A DNA stretch of 64,000 nt from Kalaharituber pfeilii (Eukaryota; Ascomycota; Pezizomycetes; Pezizales; Pezizaceae): contig WHUZ01000036.1 of the NCBI GenBank assembly GCA_015179045.1, positions 372,001 through 436,000 of the forward strand, read 5' to 3'. Below the pieces are notes generated by a model. The model had not been told where the DNA came from and did no database searches. It was given only the letters and a program-made list of their open reading frames with translations. A program made the translations under genes and the position numbers. Shown piece by piece: positions 43,209 through 54,309 of the stretch (position 1 is the first letter of the stretch; every line of letters starts with the position of its first letter).

Positions 43209-43489
43209 GCGTCATATACATAATTAAGACACCAAACCAAAGATTGATTACATAACACATATGCCAAGATGCTTCAGTAGCAACGTACTTATGTACTAGA
43301 GAATGCCCGCTCGCTACGCTCGCAATGGGGGCAGAGCGTGCGGCGGGGGCTGAGGCAGAGCTTGCGACCGGGGTTAGGGGCTCTGGTGCTGTCACGGAGT
43401 ACCCTCACGACCGCGAGGATCCTTCAGAGTGAGTTTTGAACATCCGCTTGCACACATGCTCCCTGAGAGACCCCACTCGCTTCGCTCGG

Positions 43490-43610
43490 GGGTCCATACA
43501 ACTGCTAGGGGCGTGGCACACCTAGGGAAGTGACGCGCCTAGGGGGTGACGCGCCTAGGGGGTGACGCGCCTAGGGGGGTGATGCGCCCTGGGGGGGTGA
43601 CATCAAGAGG
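43490..43610 (+). repeat. 15-16 bp tandem repeat (GTGACGCGCCTAGGGG)
   Basis: Five to six consecutive units; otherwise nothing recognisable between 43209 and 43622. Confidence 0.8.
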
Positions 43611-43784
43611 ATAGAGGTGTACACTTGACACCGAATTTTTTTTTTTTTTTTAATATATCATTAATCGCGTGCCGCCCTATGGGCTATGGCGATGTTTAGT
43701 TACATATGACTGAATAAAATCTGACTGGAAATGTGAAATAAGTAAAAATGAAAGTAAAGGAAAAGTGAAATGCTAAACCGTTGT

Positions 43785-44945
43785 CTAGTCCATCCCTGCC
43801 CACGTCAATAACCTGACCAGATTGTCTCCTTCCCCTTCTCTTGCCTTGGGGGGCGCCTCAAGGTCTGCTTCCCCTCCCGGCCATTTGTCTTTCCAGGGTT
43901 GGCATTCGTTGAAGATGTGGATGGTGTTTTCTAGCGCTCTGCCACACCACATACATTCCGGCGAGTCCACCTTTCCGATTTGGCGTTTCCATTGTCTCAG
44001 TCCCTTGTTTCCTAGGATGCCAGCCAGCGTGGTGACCAGCTTTCGGTTAGCTAGCCATTGGAGTGGCCTATATGTCAGTTGTAGTCTGTTCCTTTCCTCG
44101 GCCCTCTGGGCTTCGGCATACTGGCGAATCCCGGCTTCGGTGACCGTCTCGTCCTGATATTGTAGGGCGGTGCCGACTTTGGCAGCTCTGTCTGCCTCGC
44201 TGTTGCCCTGAATGCCTATATGTGATTTAACCCACATTTTTTTTTTTTTTTTTTATTATCACGTGACCCCGCATGCAGCTGTTCGCCAAGGCAGGGCCCC
44301 TGGGTCTAAACCCTCAAAGCCCGGAGGCAGGCTTACCTAACTACCCCTCCGCCGCCATCTCTACAAACGGAAAACTCAACCCCTCCCCGCCCCACCTCCC
44401 CGAGGCACTAAAATAACTACAACTTTCCTCCACCGCCACCTTCGAACAAACGAAAAATCGCCCCCTCCCCCTACACCCTGCCGTCCACTTCTTCTCGTCA
44501 ATATCCTCCCACCTTCCCCATCCTTCCGGGTACTCTACCTCCTCACACCTGAACGCCAGGTGGTCTGCCGTTTGCTTTTCTCCACACCCGCACCTGCTCC
44601 CCTCTGCCGCCTTTACATGTATTTCCCGCTGTTTCCATTAGTCTTGCGGGAGGGAAAGCGGATTTAACCCACATGACGGCTACGTCTAGGTCACCTCTCC
44701 CTGCCCTCTTTTCCCACTGCTCTCTCACAACTTGGGCGGGACCCTCGTGTGTTGGGTGGCCATCCGCGATTTTCCTTAGCTTGGTGATCACTATCCTGGA
44801 ATCTGTGATGATCAGCAGCTCTCTGTCCTGGGCCATTGCCTCGCCCATTGCCATCAGTTCCGCGTCATTCACTGTGATGTGTTTGTCTGGTTGTGATGGG
44901 TTCCTGCTCCAGTGCTATCGCCCATCCTACTCCCGTCAGTGTAGA
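43785..44945 (-). pseudogene. LINE B ORF2 C-terminus: RNase H and zinc knuckle
   Basis: Minus strand: VYTDGSRMG (about 44935) then, in another frame, DAELMAMGEAMAQ, LIITDSRIVITKLRKIADG and DLDVAVMWVK. After the nested insertion it resumes with MWVKSHIGIQGNSEADRAAK and ends with the knuckle CMWCGRALENTIHIFNEC and LLTWAGMD (stop at 43785). Frames break at the nested insertion 44238-44674 and near 44880. The reverse transcriptase part is absent because of 5' truncation. Confidence 0.9.
44238..44660 (-). mobile_element. LINE A 3' fragment nested in LINE B
   Basis: 423 bp with poly(T) at its left edge, flanked by GATTTAACCCACAT (44224-44237 and 44661-44674). It aligns with the 3' UTR and the last codons of LINE A (GCRCGEKQTADHLAF-like knuckle). 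LINE A was therefore active after this LINE B copy landed. Confidence 0.94.
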
Positions 44946-45084
44946 CACATGTCTACCCTTCGTCTTCTTCTCTGGCTAACCTGTCTTCCCACTCCTCTCT
45001 TGAGGTGTCACTTGGTTGGAATGGCATTACGTGTAGTGGTAGGGGGTGTCGACTTGACACCGAAGGATAGCACTCAGCCTCAGG

Positions 45085-45333
45085 TAGTGTTCGCATCGGT
45101 GTGAGCTGAGTCGGTGTAAGCCTTTAACAAAATTCCTCCGACCCTACTATAAACTCACTCTGGAACTGAGTAGTAGTTGTACATTGTCACACCAACTCAG
45201 TCACGCCATACATACAACTCATACCGGCTCACTTAGCAGCCGAGTCGGGTACGTTTTATGGTGTGACAAACCGACCCGAAACCCCACTCACTCAGAAAAA
45301 CCGACTCAGAACTTACACCGAGTGCGAACGCTA
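45085..45333. mobile_element. MITE-like inverted repeat element
   Basis: TAGTGTTCGCATCGGTGTGA at the left matches the complement of TTACACCGAGTGCGAACGCTA at the right, with GAGTCGG blocks inside. The ends resemble hAT-type TIRs (TAGTGTTCGC) but no 8-bp duplication is evident. 249 bp, no coding capacity. Confidence 0.65.
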
Positions 45334-45544
45334 CACTGTATTATCAAGACCCGCACCTTTGAAATTGGTCTCTAATATCCTTAGATGTCATATTCCTATC
45401 TGGATATTTCCATCCCTCTACTGCAGTCATATTTACAACAACTGTATCTGTCAACTTTATCTAATCAACTACTCTAACTAAAATCCCACCACTATGCTCA
45501 CTATCTCTTCTGAACTTCCAACTGTCCAGTTGCCCCCATCAACT

Positions 45545-45790
45545 ACACCTTGCTGAATCACTTGCTGAATCGCCCGCTGAATGGCCTGCTGAATCATTAT
45601 TGAATCGGCTGCTGAATCTCCTGCTAAATCCCCTGCTGAATCTCCGGCTTAAGTGCCTGCTGAATCCCCTACCGAATCGCTTGCAAAATTGCTTGTAGAA
45701 ATATATGCTGGACTTGTATGTTGAACTTTCTAACTCATCTGCTAAGCTGATGGTTAGCTCACATAATGAATTGCTTGCTGAACCCTTCAC
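45545..45790 (-). repeat. Degenerate 12-bp tandem array (TGCTGAATCGCC)
   Basis: About twenty imperfect units with the core GCTGAATC. A minus-strand frame through it (45790-45539) is Ser/Phe/Arg-rich and reflects the repeat. Confidence 0.75.
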
Positions 45791-45794
45791 TGAA

Positions 45795-46290
45795 TCGTAT
45801 AGTGCATTCTCACTTACCTATTAGGCTATCCACTATAGCATTCAGGTTCCTCAAGTAGCAAGTTTAGTAGAGTACAACCCGATAACCTATAGTTTTTTCA
45901 GTATCAATATAGTAGTGCCAATGGAATAAAAGTGACTCTTACCTTTGCATTGTCAAGTTGCGGAGTTGTAAAGGGATGAAGGTGAGGAGGTAGTTTTAAG
46001 ATAGATTTATTCTTAATTCAGGAGAATATCATAGAAGTCGAGCTATCTTTATTTTGATTAGTTTGATAGGACGACTTACTCAAGTTGACAGAGATTTGCA
46101 CAGTTACATTAAAAGTGCTGATCAGAAGCCACTTGTAGAGGTCATAGCCACAAAGTATAGAAATCTATTGGCCCGATAAGAGAGGAGGCCCAAGTTATTC
46201 TCGAAAATTTTTATCTCAGTACTATATAGATTAAACGCCTGGTCCGAGGCTACCGAAACAAATTGCTGACTCTAAAACTATAATTTAGTT
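45795..46290. other. Stretch without a recognised gene
   Basis: Only short frames are present. Around 46020-46180 the plus strand has a weakly coding-like segment (with DRDLHSYIKSADQKPLVEVIATKYRN-like sequence in pieces) that I cannot place. Confidence 0.3.
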
Positions 46291-46293
46291 ATA

Positions 46294-46576
46294 ATGTCAG
46301 ACTCTCAAGTTGACGAGTCTGAGATATGGTATCTGTTTGGTGGGCGGCAGCAGGGTGGGCCCAGGGGAGCTTCAACCAATTCTGCTTCAACCAATCCCGC
46401 GTCAAGGGAACATACTTATGCACGAGCTGTGGCAAGGGGAGTGAAGCTGGCCTGGAACCGCCATACGGATACCGTGAAGCAGGCAAGAGCTAGGCAGATA
46501 GCTCGTATTAAGGAGGATGGATGGGAAGGTACTGGATGGAATGAACTCTTGCCGGGTCAGTCCCTTAGCCAAAAGA
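46294..46576 (+). CDS. Small unrecognised ORF truncated by a retroelement
   Basis: Starts ATGTCAGACTCTCAAGTT and encodes about 94 residues (acidic start, then basic helix-like ARGVKLAWNRHTDTVKQARA) before the poly(T) of the element at 46577. Without that insertion it would continue only about ten more codons from 47943 before a stop. It may be an exon of a decayed transposon or host gene; I do not recognise it. Confidence 0.35.
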
Positions 46577-47930
46577 TTTTTTTTTTTTTTTTTTATATCA
46601 ATACTCGCGTGCCGCCCAATGGGCTATGGCGAGGGTCTTATTAAGAAAAAATAAATCAACTACCTATCAACCTAAATACATGTTGTGCCCGCAGACTCTT
46701 CCATGATGCGGGTGACGCCCGGTATGATCCCCTACTTCCGTCCCCTCTCCGACTCATACCGGACAGACTTCAACCATCGCCCACTGAGCCTAACCTTCTC
46801 AACCTCCATCTCCTTTCCCAAATACACAACCACCGAACTTGTCTTCTTCCCTTCCTCCTCCAGTATTGTCCTCCTCCTAAGCCAGCGAATCCCACTGATC
46901 TTCCCCAGTTCCCTGTTCGCGGCTTCCAGCCATGCCTTGACCTTTCCCAGGTCCTTCCGCAAGGCAATCCCGTGTATCACGATGCCGTATTTACCTTTGG
47001 TGGTGGCATCGGTCTTGGCTGGTGGGGAGGTGGTGGGGCGCTTGTTCCCGGAACCGAAGCGCGCCCGGTGGCTCTCCCATGCCTCCTCCTGGCTCGGAAG
47101 CGGCTTTCCTTTGTTGGTGGAGGGTTTTTGTGGCGTTTTGGGTGTTGGTGATGGCGTTGGCCTCGAAGATGGCCCTGGTGGTGCCGTTGAAGGCGATGGC
47201 GGTGATGGCGGTGGTGCCTGTGACGGCGGTGGCGCCTGTGTTGGTGGTGGCGGTGGTGGTGGTGGTGGTGCTGCCATCGGTGGTGCTTCACCGAGGCGAG
47301 GAGCCTTTCTCTTCCTCGTCCGAGTTGAGATAGGCGGTGACGCTGCCCGCTTCCCCTTCCCGTCGGCGGGTGGCGGTGGTGGTGGTGGTGGTGGTGGTGA
47401 TGGTGTGGTGGTGGTGGTGGTGGTGGCGCTGGTGGCTCTGGTGTTGGCGGCGGTGGTGTCGGTAGTGGCGGTCCACCCACTTCGTACCGAGCAACGTCGC
47501 CGTCGTCGTCGAACCAAATTGTCACGTTCGACCCGCCCTTCGGGGAAACAGTCACGCCGTCCAATCCGTGGTCCACCTCTATCACGTACCTCCACAGATT
47601 GCGAAAAAAAGCCGTCCTCGCTATAGCCCGCGCCCGCCAGGGCTTTCACGGTCGTCTCCTATACGTCCGCCCTGGTTATGCGCCGAGTTTCTAGCGTGTC
47701 TTGGCGCGACATGGGTGTTGTTGATGTTTTGGCAACGGAGGTGGTGAGCTGAAAGATCCTCGAAATTTCACTCCTGGGGGGAAATTTGCAGTGTCGGGTA
47801 TTTAGGAAAGAAAATTAGATCAAAAGACTCAGCTTGTTGAGAGCTTTCGATCTATGTAGGTTTCAGCGGGGGACGTTATAGTTGTGGAGTCGCTTCCAAA
47901 CGCTCGTCCTGAGGTGGTTGTTGTCCGTCG
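46577..47930 (-). mobile_element. Full-length ORF1-only retroelement ('half-LINE')
   Basis: 1.35 kb flanked by TTAGCCAAAAGA (46565-46576 and 47931-47942). On the minus strand it begins with the family 5' end (CGACGGACAACAACCACCTC), has the GATCGAAAG leader, one ORF1, the tail hairpin (loop ATT) and poly(A). Length, 5' end and 3' end match the element at 10679-12000, though inserted independently. Confidence 0.95.
46732..47712 (-). pseudogene. ORF1 of the half-LINE at 46.6-47.9 kb, frame-broken
   Basis: The first ATG (47712-47710) opens MSRQDTLETRRITRADV and then meets a TAG (a C-to-T change of CAG would explain it). A frameshift lies near 47590, in an N-terminal region with YVIEVDHGLDGVTV and IWFDDDGDVARYEVGG. 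From about 47480 on, the Pro-rich middle, a basic RTRKRKAP patch and the conserved C-terminal block (IVIHGIALRKDLGKV, GIRWLRRRTIL, KKTSSVVVYLGKE, VRLSGRWLKSVRYE) are intact to the stop. The N-terminal sequence differs clearly from the one at 10911, so that part evolves fast. Confidence 0.85.
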
Positions 47931-48189
47931 TTAGCCAAAAGAGGATAATTATACCTGCTCTAGTTTGTACTTGAAGCTGCTCTTGCAATAACTGCTGGAA
48001 TGCGACTAAGGCATCTAGAACCTTATTGGCTTTAGATCTGCCAGCACTCCTTGGTGTAGAACTGCCTGCTTCAAAACTGCTATAAGAAAGTTTGTAAGAC
48101 ATGACTACTATTGGTCTCTTGTTGTTGGTGCTAGCTTGATTAATTCTGAGATGCAACACCATTCTTAAATACAACTAAACTATACTAAT

Positions 48190-49606
48190 ATTAAAATTCC
48201 TTCGCTTTCTTAATGCTTCTAGATTGGACTTAAGGACAAACAATCCAAATTGTGAGTAGTCTGAACACTGTGAAAGAATCTATTTAACTATATAATATAT
48301 AGATGTACCTAAAAAAAGCTAGTTAGTATAAGAAGAACTCAAGAGAACCTAGTAGAGAACTTACTAAACAATAAAACATCTCATGAATCTACTGAACAAA
48401 GAAGAAACAACAAACTATGAAATATCTCATGAATCCATACAATAAAGTAAAAACAATGAATAATGAAACATCTTGTAAAGCTATAGAATAAAGAGAAAAT
48501 AATAAATTATAGAAAGAAGAGAACTATTTCTATATTAGTTCTTAGTGCCTTTGCAACTATTAATGAATAGCTTCTTATAATAAAGACCAGTAGCTGTATA
48601 AACTCAAAATATATTATACTAAATCAAGACATGAATTTGTTTCAAGCAAATTAATCAGAGAAATATATAATATACTGTTTGTATAATATATTATTTGTAT
48701 AATATGCTATTTGTATAACATACTATTTATATAATATGCTATCTGTAATACATACTATTGACAAGTAATTACTTTGTATAATATACTTGCTTTTCAAGAT
48801 TTAATAACTATCTCAAATCTTTCATAACTACAATCTGTACAAGATAAATAATGAATCTGAGGCAAACAATAAATTCAAAACAAATAATAAATTCAAGATA
48901 ACTATACAACTATACAGAGTTAATATCAAGACTGGAGGAAAATATAGATTATATATCTTATCTAATAATCTTATATTAATATAACTTCAAAATATATAAT
49001 GATAAAAAAAATAACTAATAATAATTTTTACTAACGAAACTATGAAATGAGAATATAACTGTAAACAAATATGTATACAGCTAAAAGTATAAATATTATA
49101 CTCTAGTATTATGTATAGTTATTAAACATAGTTCTATATATTAAATAAGCTTCTTACTAGCCAAAATTCTAGTATTTCATAATAGAATATTGAAATAGAA
49201 GCTTAAGAAAGATTTATCTTGACAGATAAAATACAATTAAGCCTACATTCTACTTTTTTCCTCTTCTAGAAGATGAGGAGGATAAGAAGGATGAGGAGAA
49301 CAGGAAGAATAGAGAGGATGGATAGAATGGAAACTATGAGAAGGATGGGAAGTATGGAAAGGATAGGAGAATAAGAGAGATAGAGGTAGTGGGGGAGGAT
49401 GAAGGTGACAAAGGTAGGTAGAATGAAGCTAGGGAAGAGAGTAGGTTTGAAAGAGAATGGAGGTAGAGAAAGTTGTATTTGGGATAATAGAAGGTGAGTA
49501 GAGATGGCAGTAATAGTGATGCTTAAAATAGAAAGAGAGTGAAAGGATAATAGTAATTGAGAGAGTTTATTATATAATTAGAAGGACATATACTATTGTA
49601 TTTATT
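48190..49606. other. AT-rich stretch, no gene; purine-rich strand bias at the end
   Basis: Strongly A/T-rich with no long frames. 48660-48780 has TTGTATAATATACTA-type repeats of about 16-18 bp. From 49260 to 49560 the plus strand becomes almost only A and G (GATGAGGAGGATAAGAAGG-like). Such composition could be an eroded retrotransposon interior, but no domain remains. Confidence 0.5.
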
Positions 49607-50385
49607 TGTTACGGCTAAGGTGGAAACTTGCCTACCACTGTGGCAAGGGGCAAGGGTTCCACTACTAATTAGCTGCCACGGCTAAAGGTGAAGACTTACC
49701 CGCCAAGGGGATAACGCTGACCCTGTAATCGAACATAAGACCAATGCTGATTGACCGGACTGATCACCCGTTAGGCTTGGCTGTTGATTCTCGCATCGTT
49801 TAGATAGGGCAGTACTACGGAAGGGTGTGTCATCCGGAATGCAGCTTGATGCATACATTCGATTTACGGAAGCTTTATTAATATACGCACATGCATTAGT
49901 ACATTCGTTATCTTTGTCCCGTACTATTTTTGCATGTTTTCGTTACGTGTGCCTATTACCACAGGTATTGGCATTGATAAGGAATCGCCGCGTTGCCAGC
50001 CAATTATTCATTTGTTGACTCCTCATGTATGGCTGCGCTGAAGTCTATATAAGCGCCGGCTGGCGATAGCATAGTTAGAAGATTCAAGACACTAGCGGTG
50101 TTCTCTCTAGTTCTCTATAACTCTGAACCTATCGTTCCCTCAATACGCCCGTGAATCGCTCCGCTCCGCTGCGCGCTCCCCGCCGAGTAGCTGCCCTTCC
50201 GGTCCGCCGTATATACGCCTCCGTAGTCATTCCGGCACCACCGTATACACACTTCCGTAGCGACTCCGGCACCGCCGTATATAAACCTCCGTGGCGACCC
50301 CGACCCGCCGTATTCATTGCACCGTAGCCGTAACATCCGGTGCCTGCCAGCGCCCACCGGAGCCGAGCCCCTCACGCCTGTAACA
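49607..50385 (+). mobile_element. Solo LTR, family 2
   Basis: Starts TGTTACGGCTAAGG, ends GCCTGTAACA; flanks TTATT and CTATT differ by one base. CTATATAAGC box near 50046. Closely matches 53497-54273. No internal genes nearby. This 779-bp copy sits 1.4 kb left of duplication copy 2. Confidence 0.92.
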
Positions 50386-51110
50386 CTATTAGAATCAATA
50401 TTATTTATAGATTTATGACTAGGCTGATATAAGTAGTAGTGAGAAGATAGCTCATGCTATCATGCAAAGATGCTGTTACGCAAACATGCTGTTATACAAA
50501 CATGCTGTCACATAAACGTATATATAAACATGTAGATATACAAATATAAAGTACAAATATATACTATAAAAAAAAGTTGTGTGATATGAAATTTTAAGGT
50601 ATATGAGCTAGTAAAGATCAAGAACTACATAGTATTATATATATGCAAGTTGTGAGTTTTAACGAGTTCTACAAGGCAGAACTCATAGGTCAGGTAGGTC
50701 AGATTGCGGGTTACCCAATCCATTTGTATATACTACTCCTTGCTTGCAATGAGCTATTTTTAATATATACAAAATGGTCTATTTTCAATATAGGTAACGA
50801 GCCCATTTGCGATGTATTTAACGGGCACAAAATGGGCATTTTCTATAGGCATAATGAGAGCATTGGCAATATCTTTACTATGAATATAATAGTTGCTATT
50901 AGCGATATAATTAGTATATAGAAAATGATCTATTTTCAATATGCGTGAAGAGCCTACTAGTGACATATAATATTTTCTACATATACAAAGCCAATTTTTG
51001 ATATATTTGATAGGCACAAAATGACTTATTTTCTATATATACAAAGAGCTCATTTTCTACATGCACAAAGGGCCAATTTGTAATATATTTAATACATATA
51101 AAATGACTAT
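50386..51110. repeat. AT-rich degenerate repeats
   Basis: 50640-51110 has irregular units with CACAAAATGG...ATTTTCTATATA and AACGGGCACAAAATGGGC. Frames on both strands show repeating YIEN/KYIAN peptides, an effect of the repeat. 50386-50640 has CATGCTGTTATACAAA repeats. No gene. Confidence 0.5.
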
Positions 51111-51530
51111 AGAAGGCTTCAGCATATTGTCCAGGTTTTCTAATTAGTATTGTTCTCTCAATCTCAGTATTTACTGCTTAACTCTCTCAAACCTCTCTTT
51201 TTCTTTTATGTCAGACATATTCTACTAGAACTATTAGGCACTACATACAAATAATTAAGGTGCTAATAATGTAAATATTCAGGCACTATGCATAAAATAT
51301 TTATAAAGTGAATAGTCTGGCAACAAGTAAAAAAGAGAGTGAACAAGTAGCAAGTAAGTGAAACTGTAAAGATGAAGTATTTTGAGGACAAGTTTGGTGA
51401 ATGAGTTCGACAGGCAAGTTCAATGCATATGTTCAGTGAGTTGGGTATGTGAGTTCAGAACAGTAAGAGGGTAAACCCTAAGTGAGAAAGAAGAAGCCTG
51501 TGCCATGGTCTTAGTATAAGACTAGCATAT
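51111..51530. other. Stretch without recognisable gene
   Basis: Only short frames and scattered AGTGAA-type repeats. Confidence 0.4.
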
Positions 51531-51790
51531 GCCTGCTGTAAAGGTGCGCTATGAATATATACTGCCATTGACCTGCAAAGATGTACTACTGTACCATTAT
51601 GCTGTGAAAGTGCGCTACCATTGTGCTGCAAAAGTGCACTGCTATTGCACTGCGAAAGTATGGCATGGTGCCATTGCGCTGCTGCAAATGTATGCTAGCA
51701 TTGCAATACGAAAGGTACGCTGCTATTACACTATGAAAGGTGCGCTGCCATTGTGCTGCGAAGGTGCACTGCTATTGTGCTGCACGTCAG
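51530..51790 (+). repeat. Minisatellite built on TGCCATTGCACTGCGAAAG
   Basis: Same family as 8405-9350. It adjoins the point where copy 2 starts to match window position 1, so the repeat may continue in copy 1 outside the window. Confidence 0.75.
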
Positions 51791-52117
51791 TTCAACAGGT
51801 CAAGTGCTATGCTAAGAATCGAACTGACCTGTTGCCTTGGCTGAAGTGGAAAGCTGTGGTCTCCAGCAATGGAGGTAACCAAAAGCGCCATGGAGAGGGA
51901 TAGAATTGACAGCCCCGGTTCAACTCTCGAGTTGAGCAGGGGAAGAGGGTTATCCAGTATCTCCCTGAGATGGACTGTAATGTCTCGGTTCCAGATGACT
52001 AAACTCTAGTAGAATTAGAGAATTTATTTTGATTTTTTGTGATTTTTTTTGTAGCTTAATGTATGAACTGTAGAACATTTATGTCACGCACAGCGGTGGG
52101 TGGCAGCGGGTGCTGTC

Positions 52118-52602
52118 TGTCACCGATCACAATCAGTTACCCTGAACTGTTTTAAGACGATCGGTTACCCTGAACTGTTTTAAGGTCTACCGGGTTCAAG
52201 AAATCTCATTACTTGCCCACTAGCACGGTTTTGGATAATGACAAGTATACTTTTGGATAAGAAGCACTTAAGGGTTATGATTACACTGTTTGGATAACAA
52301 TAATTGTACTGAAGGCATGGAATTACACTTTTTGGATAACATCGATCATGCTGAAGACACGGAGCTTAAGGAAGCCTTTCTACATCTCTCTGTTTCTGTG
52401 TTGCCCCCTCCTGTATATAAAGACTCCTTTTCCACCTCGTACTCTTGACCCCTCAAGCAATAAATATATACTCTCCTGACTATACTTTTTCCTCTATAAC
52501 TATAAGCACCGTTCTGCTTAAACCTGTGAGCATTGCGTGGCCCGCCTGACTCGATCTGCGACTCTATCCTGGCTAATAGCTCCCTGAGGCCAGTCGGTTA
52601 CA
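52118..52602 (+). mobile_element. Solo LTR, family 1 (copy 2)
   Basis: 485-bp uninterrupted counterpart of 338-1054, with TGTCACCGATC start, TATATAAAG, AATAAA and GTTACA end. Serves as the empty site for the 573-792 insertion. Confidence 0.85.
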
Positions 52603-52777
52603 CTGCTAAGGGATACGGCTGATTTAGGGTAACAGTAGTTTCGCAAGCGCTGAATGGCAGGCTTGACATAAGAGGCTTGCAGGAGTTCAACAGTTCCAGT
52701 TCAGCGGCAATGGCAGGCTATGGTGAAGGCAGAGAAGATCAGGTACTGAATTAGATTCATAACCTATTTACTATACA

Positions 52778-53410
52778 ATGCCTTAGAGTTAGGGGCAATG
52801 CACTTTTGAACCTATATCTCTATATCGTTCCATGCGGAACAGTTTCCACCAATGCCTATACCTCTATATTATTCTGTATAGAACAGTTTCCTATCTATGC
52901 CTATGCCTCTATATCATTCCATGTAGAACCGTTTCCTACCTATAGTAATACCTCTATATCAGTCCGTGCGGAACAGTTTCCTACCTATGCCTATACTTCT
53001 ATATCATTCCGTATGGACTAGGAATGGTTTCCCACCTATGCCTATACCTCTATAACATTCCGTGTGGAATGGATGGGCCTTGAGCTTAAGCTCAAGGCCT
53101 TCGGGTCAGAACAGGCGCAAGGTTTTCTGTCTAGAGCAGGCTCAAGGTCTTTCGTCCAGAGCAGGCTCAAGGTCTTTCGTCCAGAGCAGGCTCAAGGCCT
53201 TCCATCCGGAGCAGGCTCAAGCCCTTCCACCAGGAAGCAATGCTCCTATGGTTCCAACTATACCTATACCTCTATATCGTTCCATGCAGAATGCATAGGC
53301 TCGAAGCCTTCTAGCCAGATGAGGCTCAAGTTCTTCTGCCCCGAAGCAATACCTCCCATAGTCCTATCTATACCTCTACCTTTATAGTATTTCGTATAGA
53401 ACAGATGGGT
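52778..53410 (+). repeat. Minisatellite (copy 2 of 1230-1860)
   Basis: Same CCTCTATATC units; one additional 27-bp AGAGCAGGCTCAAGGTC unit relative to copy 1. Confidence 0.75.
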
Positions 53411-53496
53411 TGATTACAAGTGGTATAAGGTTTTTCTTCACAATTAGGAAAAAAATGCAAAGACCCGCCAGCTGTCTACCAAGTTCAGCTCATTCT

Positions 53497-54273
53497 TGTT
53501 ATGGCTAAGGTGGAAACTTACCCACCACTGTGGCAAGGGGCAAGGGTTCCACTACTACTAGCTGTCATGGCTTAGGTGAAGACTTACCCGCCAAGGAGAT
53601 AACGCTTACCCTGTAATCGAACATAAGACCAATGCTGACTGACCGGACTAATCACTCGTTAGGCTTGGCTATTGATTCTCGCATCATTTAGATAGGGTAG
53701 TACTACGGAAGTGTGTGTCATTTGAAATGCAGCTTGATGCATACACTCTACTTATGAAAGCTTTATTAATATACGTACATGCATTAGTACATTCGTTATC
53801 TTTGCCCCATCCTATTTTTACATATTTTTGGTTACATATGCCTATTACCACAGGGATTGGCATTGATAAGGAATCACTGCATTGCTAGCCAATTATTCAT
53901 TTGTTGATTACTCATGTATGACTGCGCTGAAGTCTATATAAGCACCAGCTGGCGATAGCATAGTTAGAAGAATCAAGATACTAGTAGTGTTCTAAGTTTC
54001 TCTATAAACTCTGAAACCTATCATTTCCTCATTACGCCCGTGAATTACTCCGTTCTGCTGCACGCTCCACACCAAACAGCTGCCCATTCGGCCCGCCGTG
54101 TATACACCTCCATAGCCATTCCGACTCGCCATATACACACTTCCGTGGCGACTCCGGCACTAGCGTATACAATCCTCCGTAACAACTCCGACTCATCGTA
54201 TATACTCCTCTATAGCCGTAACATCCGGTGCCTTCCAGCGCCCACCGGAGCCGAGCTCCTCACGCCCGTAACA
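53497..54273 (+). mobile_element. Solo LTR, family 2 (copy 2)
   Basis: 777 bp, TGTTATGG...CGTAACA, with perfect TSD ATTCT (53492-53496 and 54274-54278). No MULE inside; AGACTTACC occurs once at the site of the copy 1 MULE. Confidence 0.95.
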
Positions 54274-54309
54274 ATTCTAGCTCATCTCATGGTGTCAGAT
54301 CGGAGCTGT

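Larger units (their letters stand above)
43636..45051 (-). mobile_element. LINE 'B' (Tad1-like, hairpin tail), 5'-truncated
   Basis: Flanked by the 13-bp duplication ACTTGACACCGAA (43623-43635 and 45052-45064). On the minus strand it ends with the tail hairpin (loop ATA), GCGATTAATGATATATT and poly(A). It therefore shares its 3' end with the ORF1-only elements. It carries RNase H and a zinc knuckle and is split by a LINE A fragment. Confidence 0.94.

Noticed and set aside
43290..43400. GC-rich CTCGCTACGCTCGC segment considered as a structured RNA or rRNA piece
   Set aside because: No recognisable rRNA core or stable conserved fold; short palindromic GC repeats explain it.
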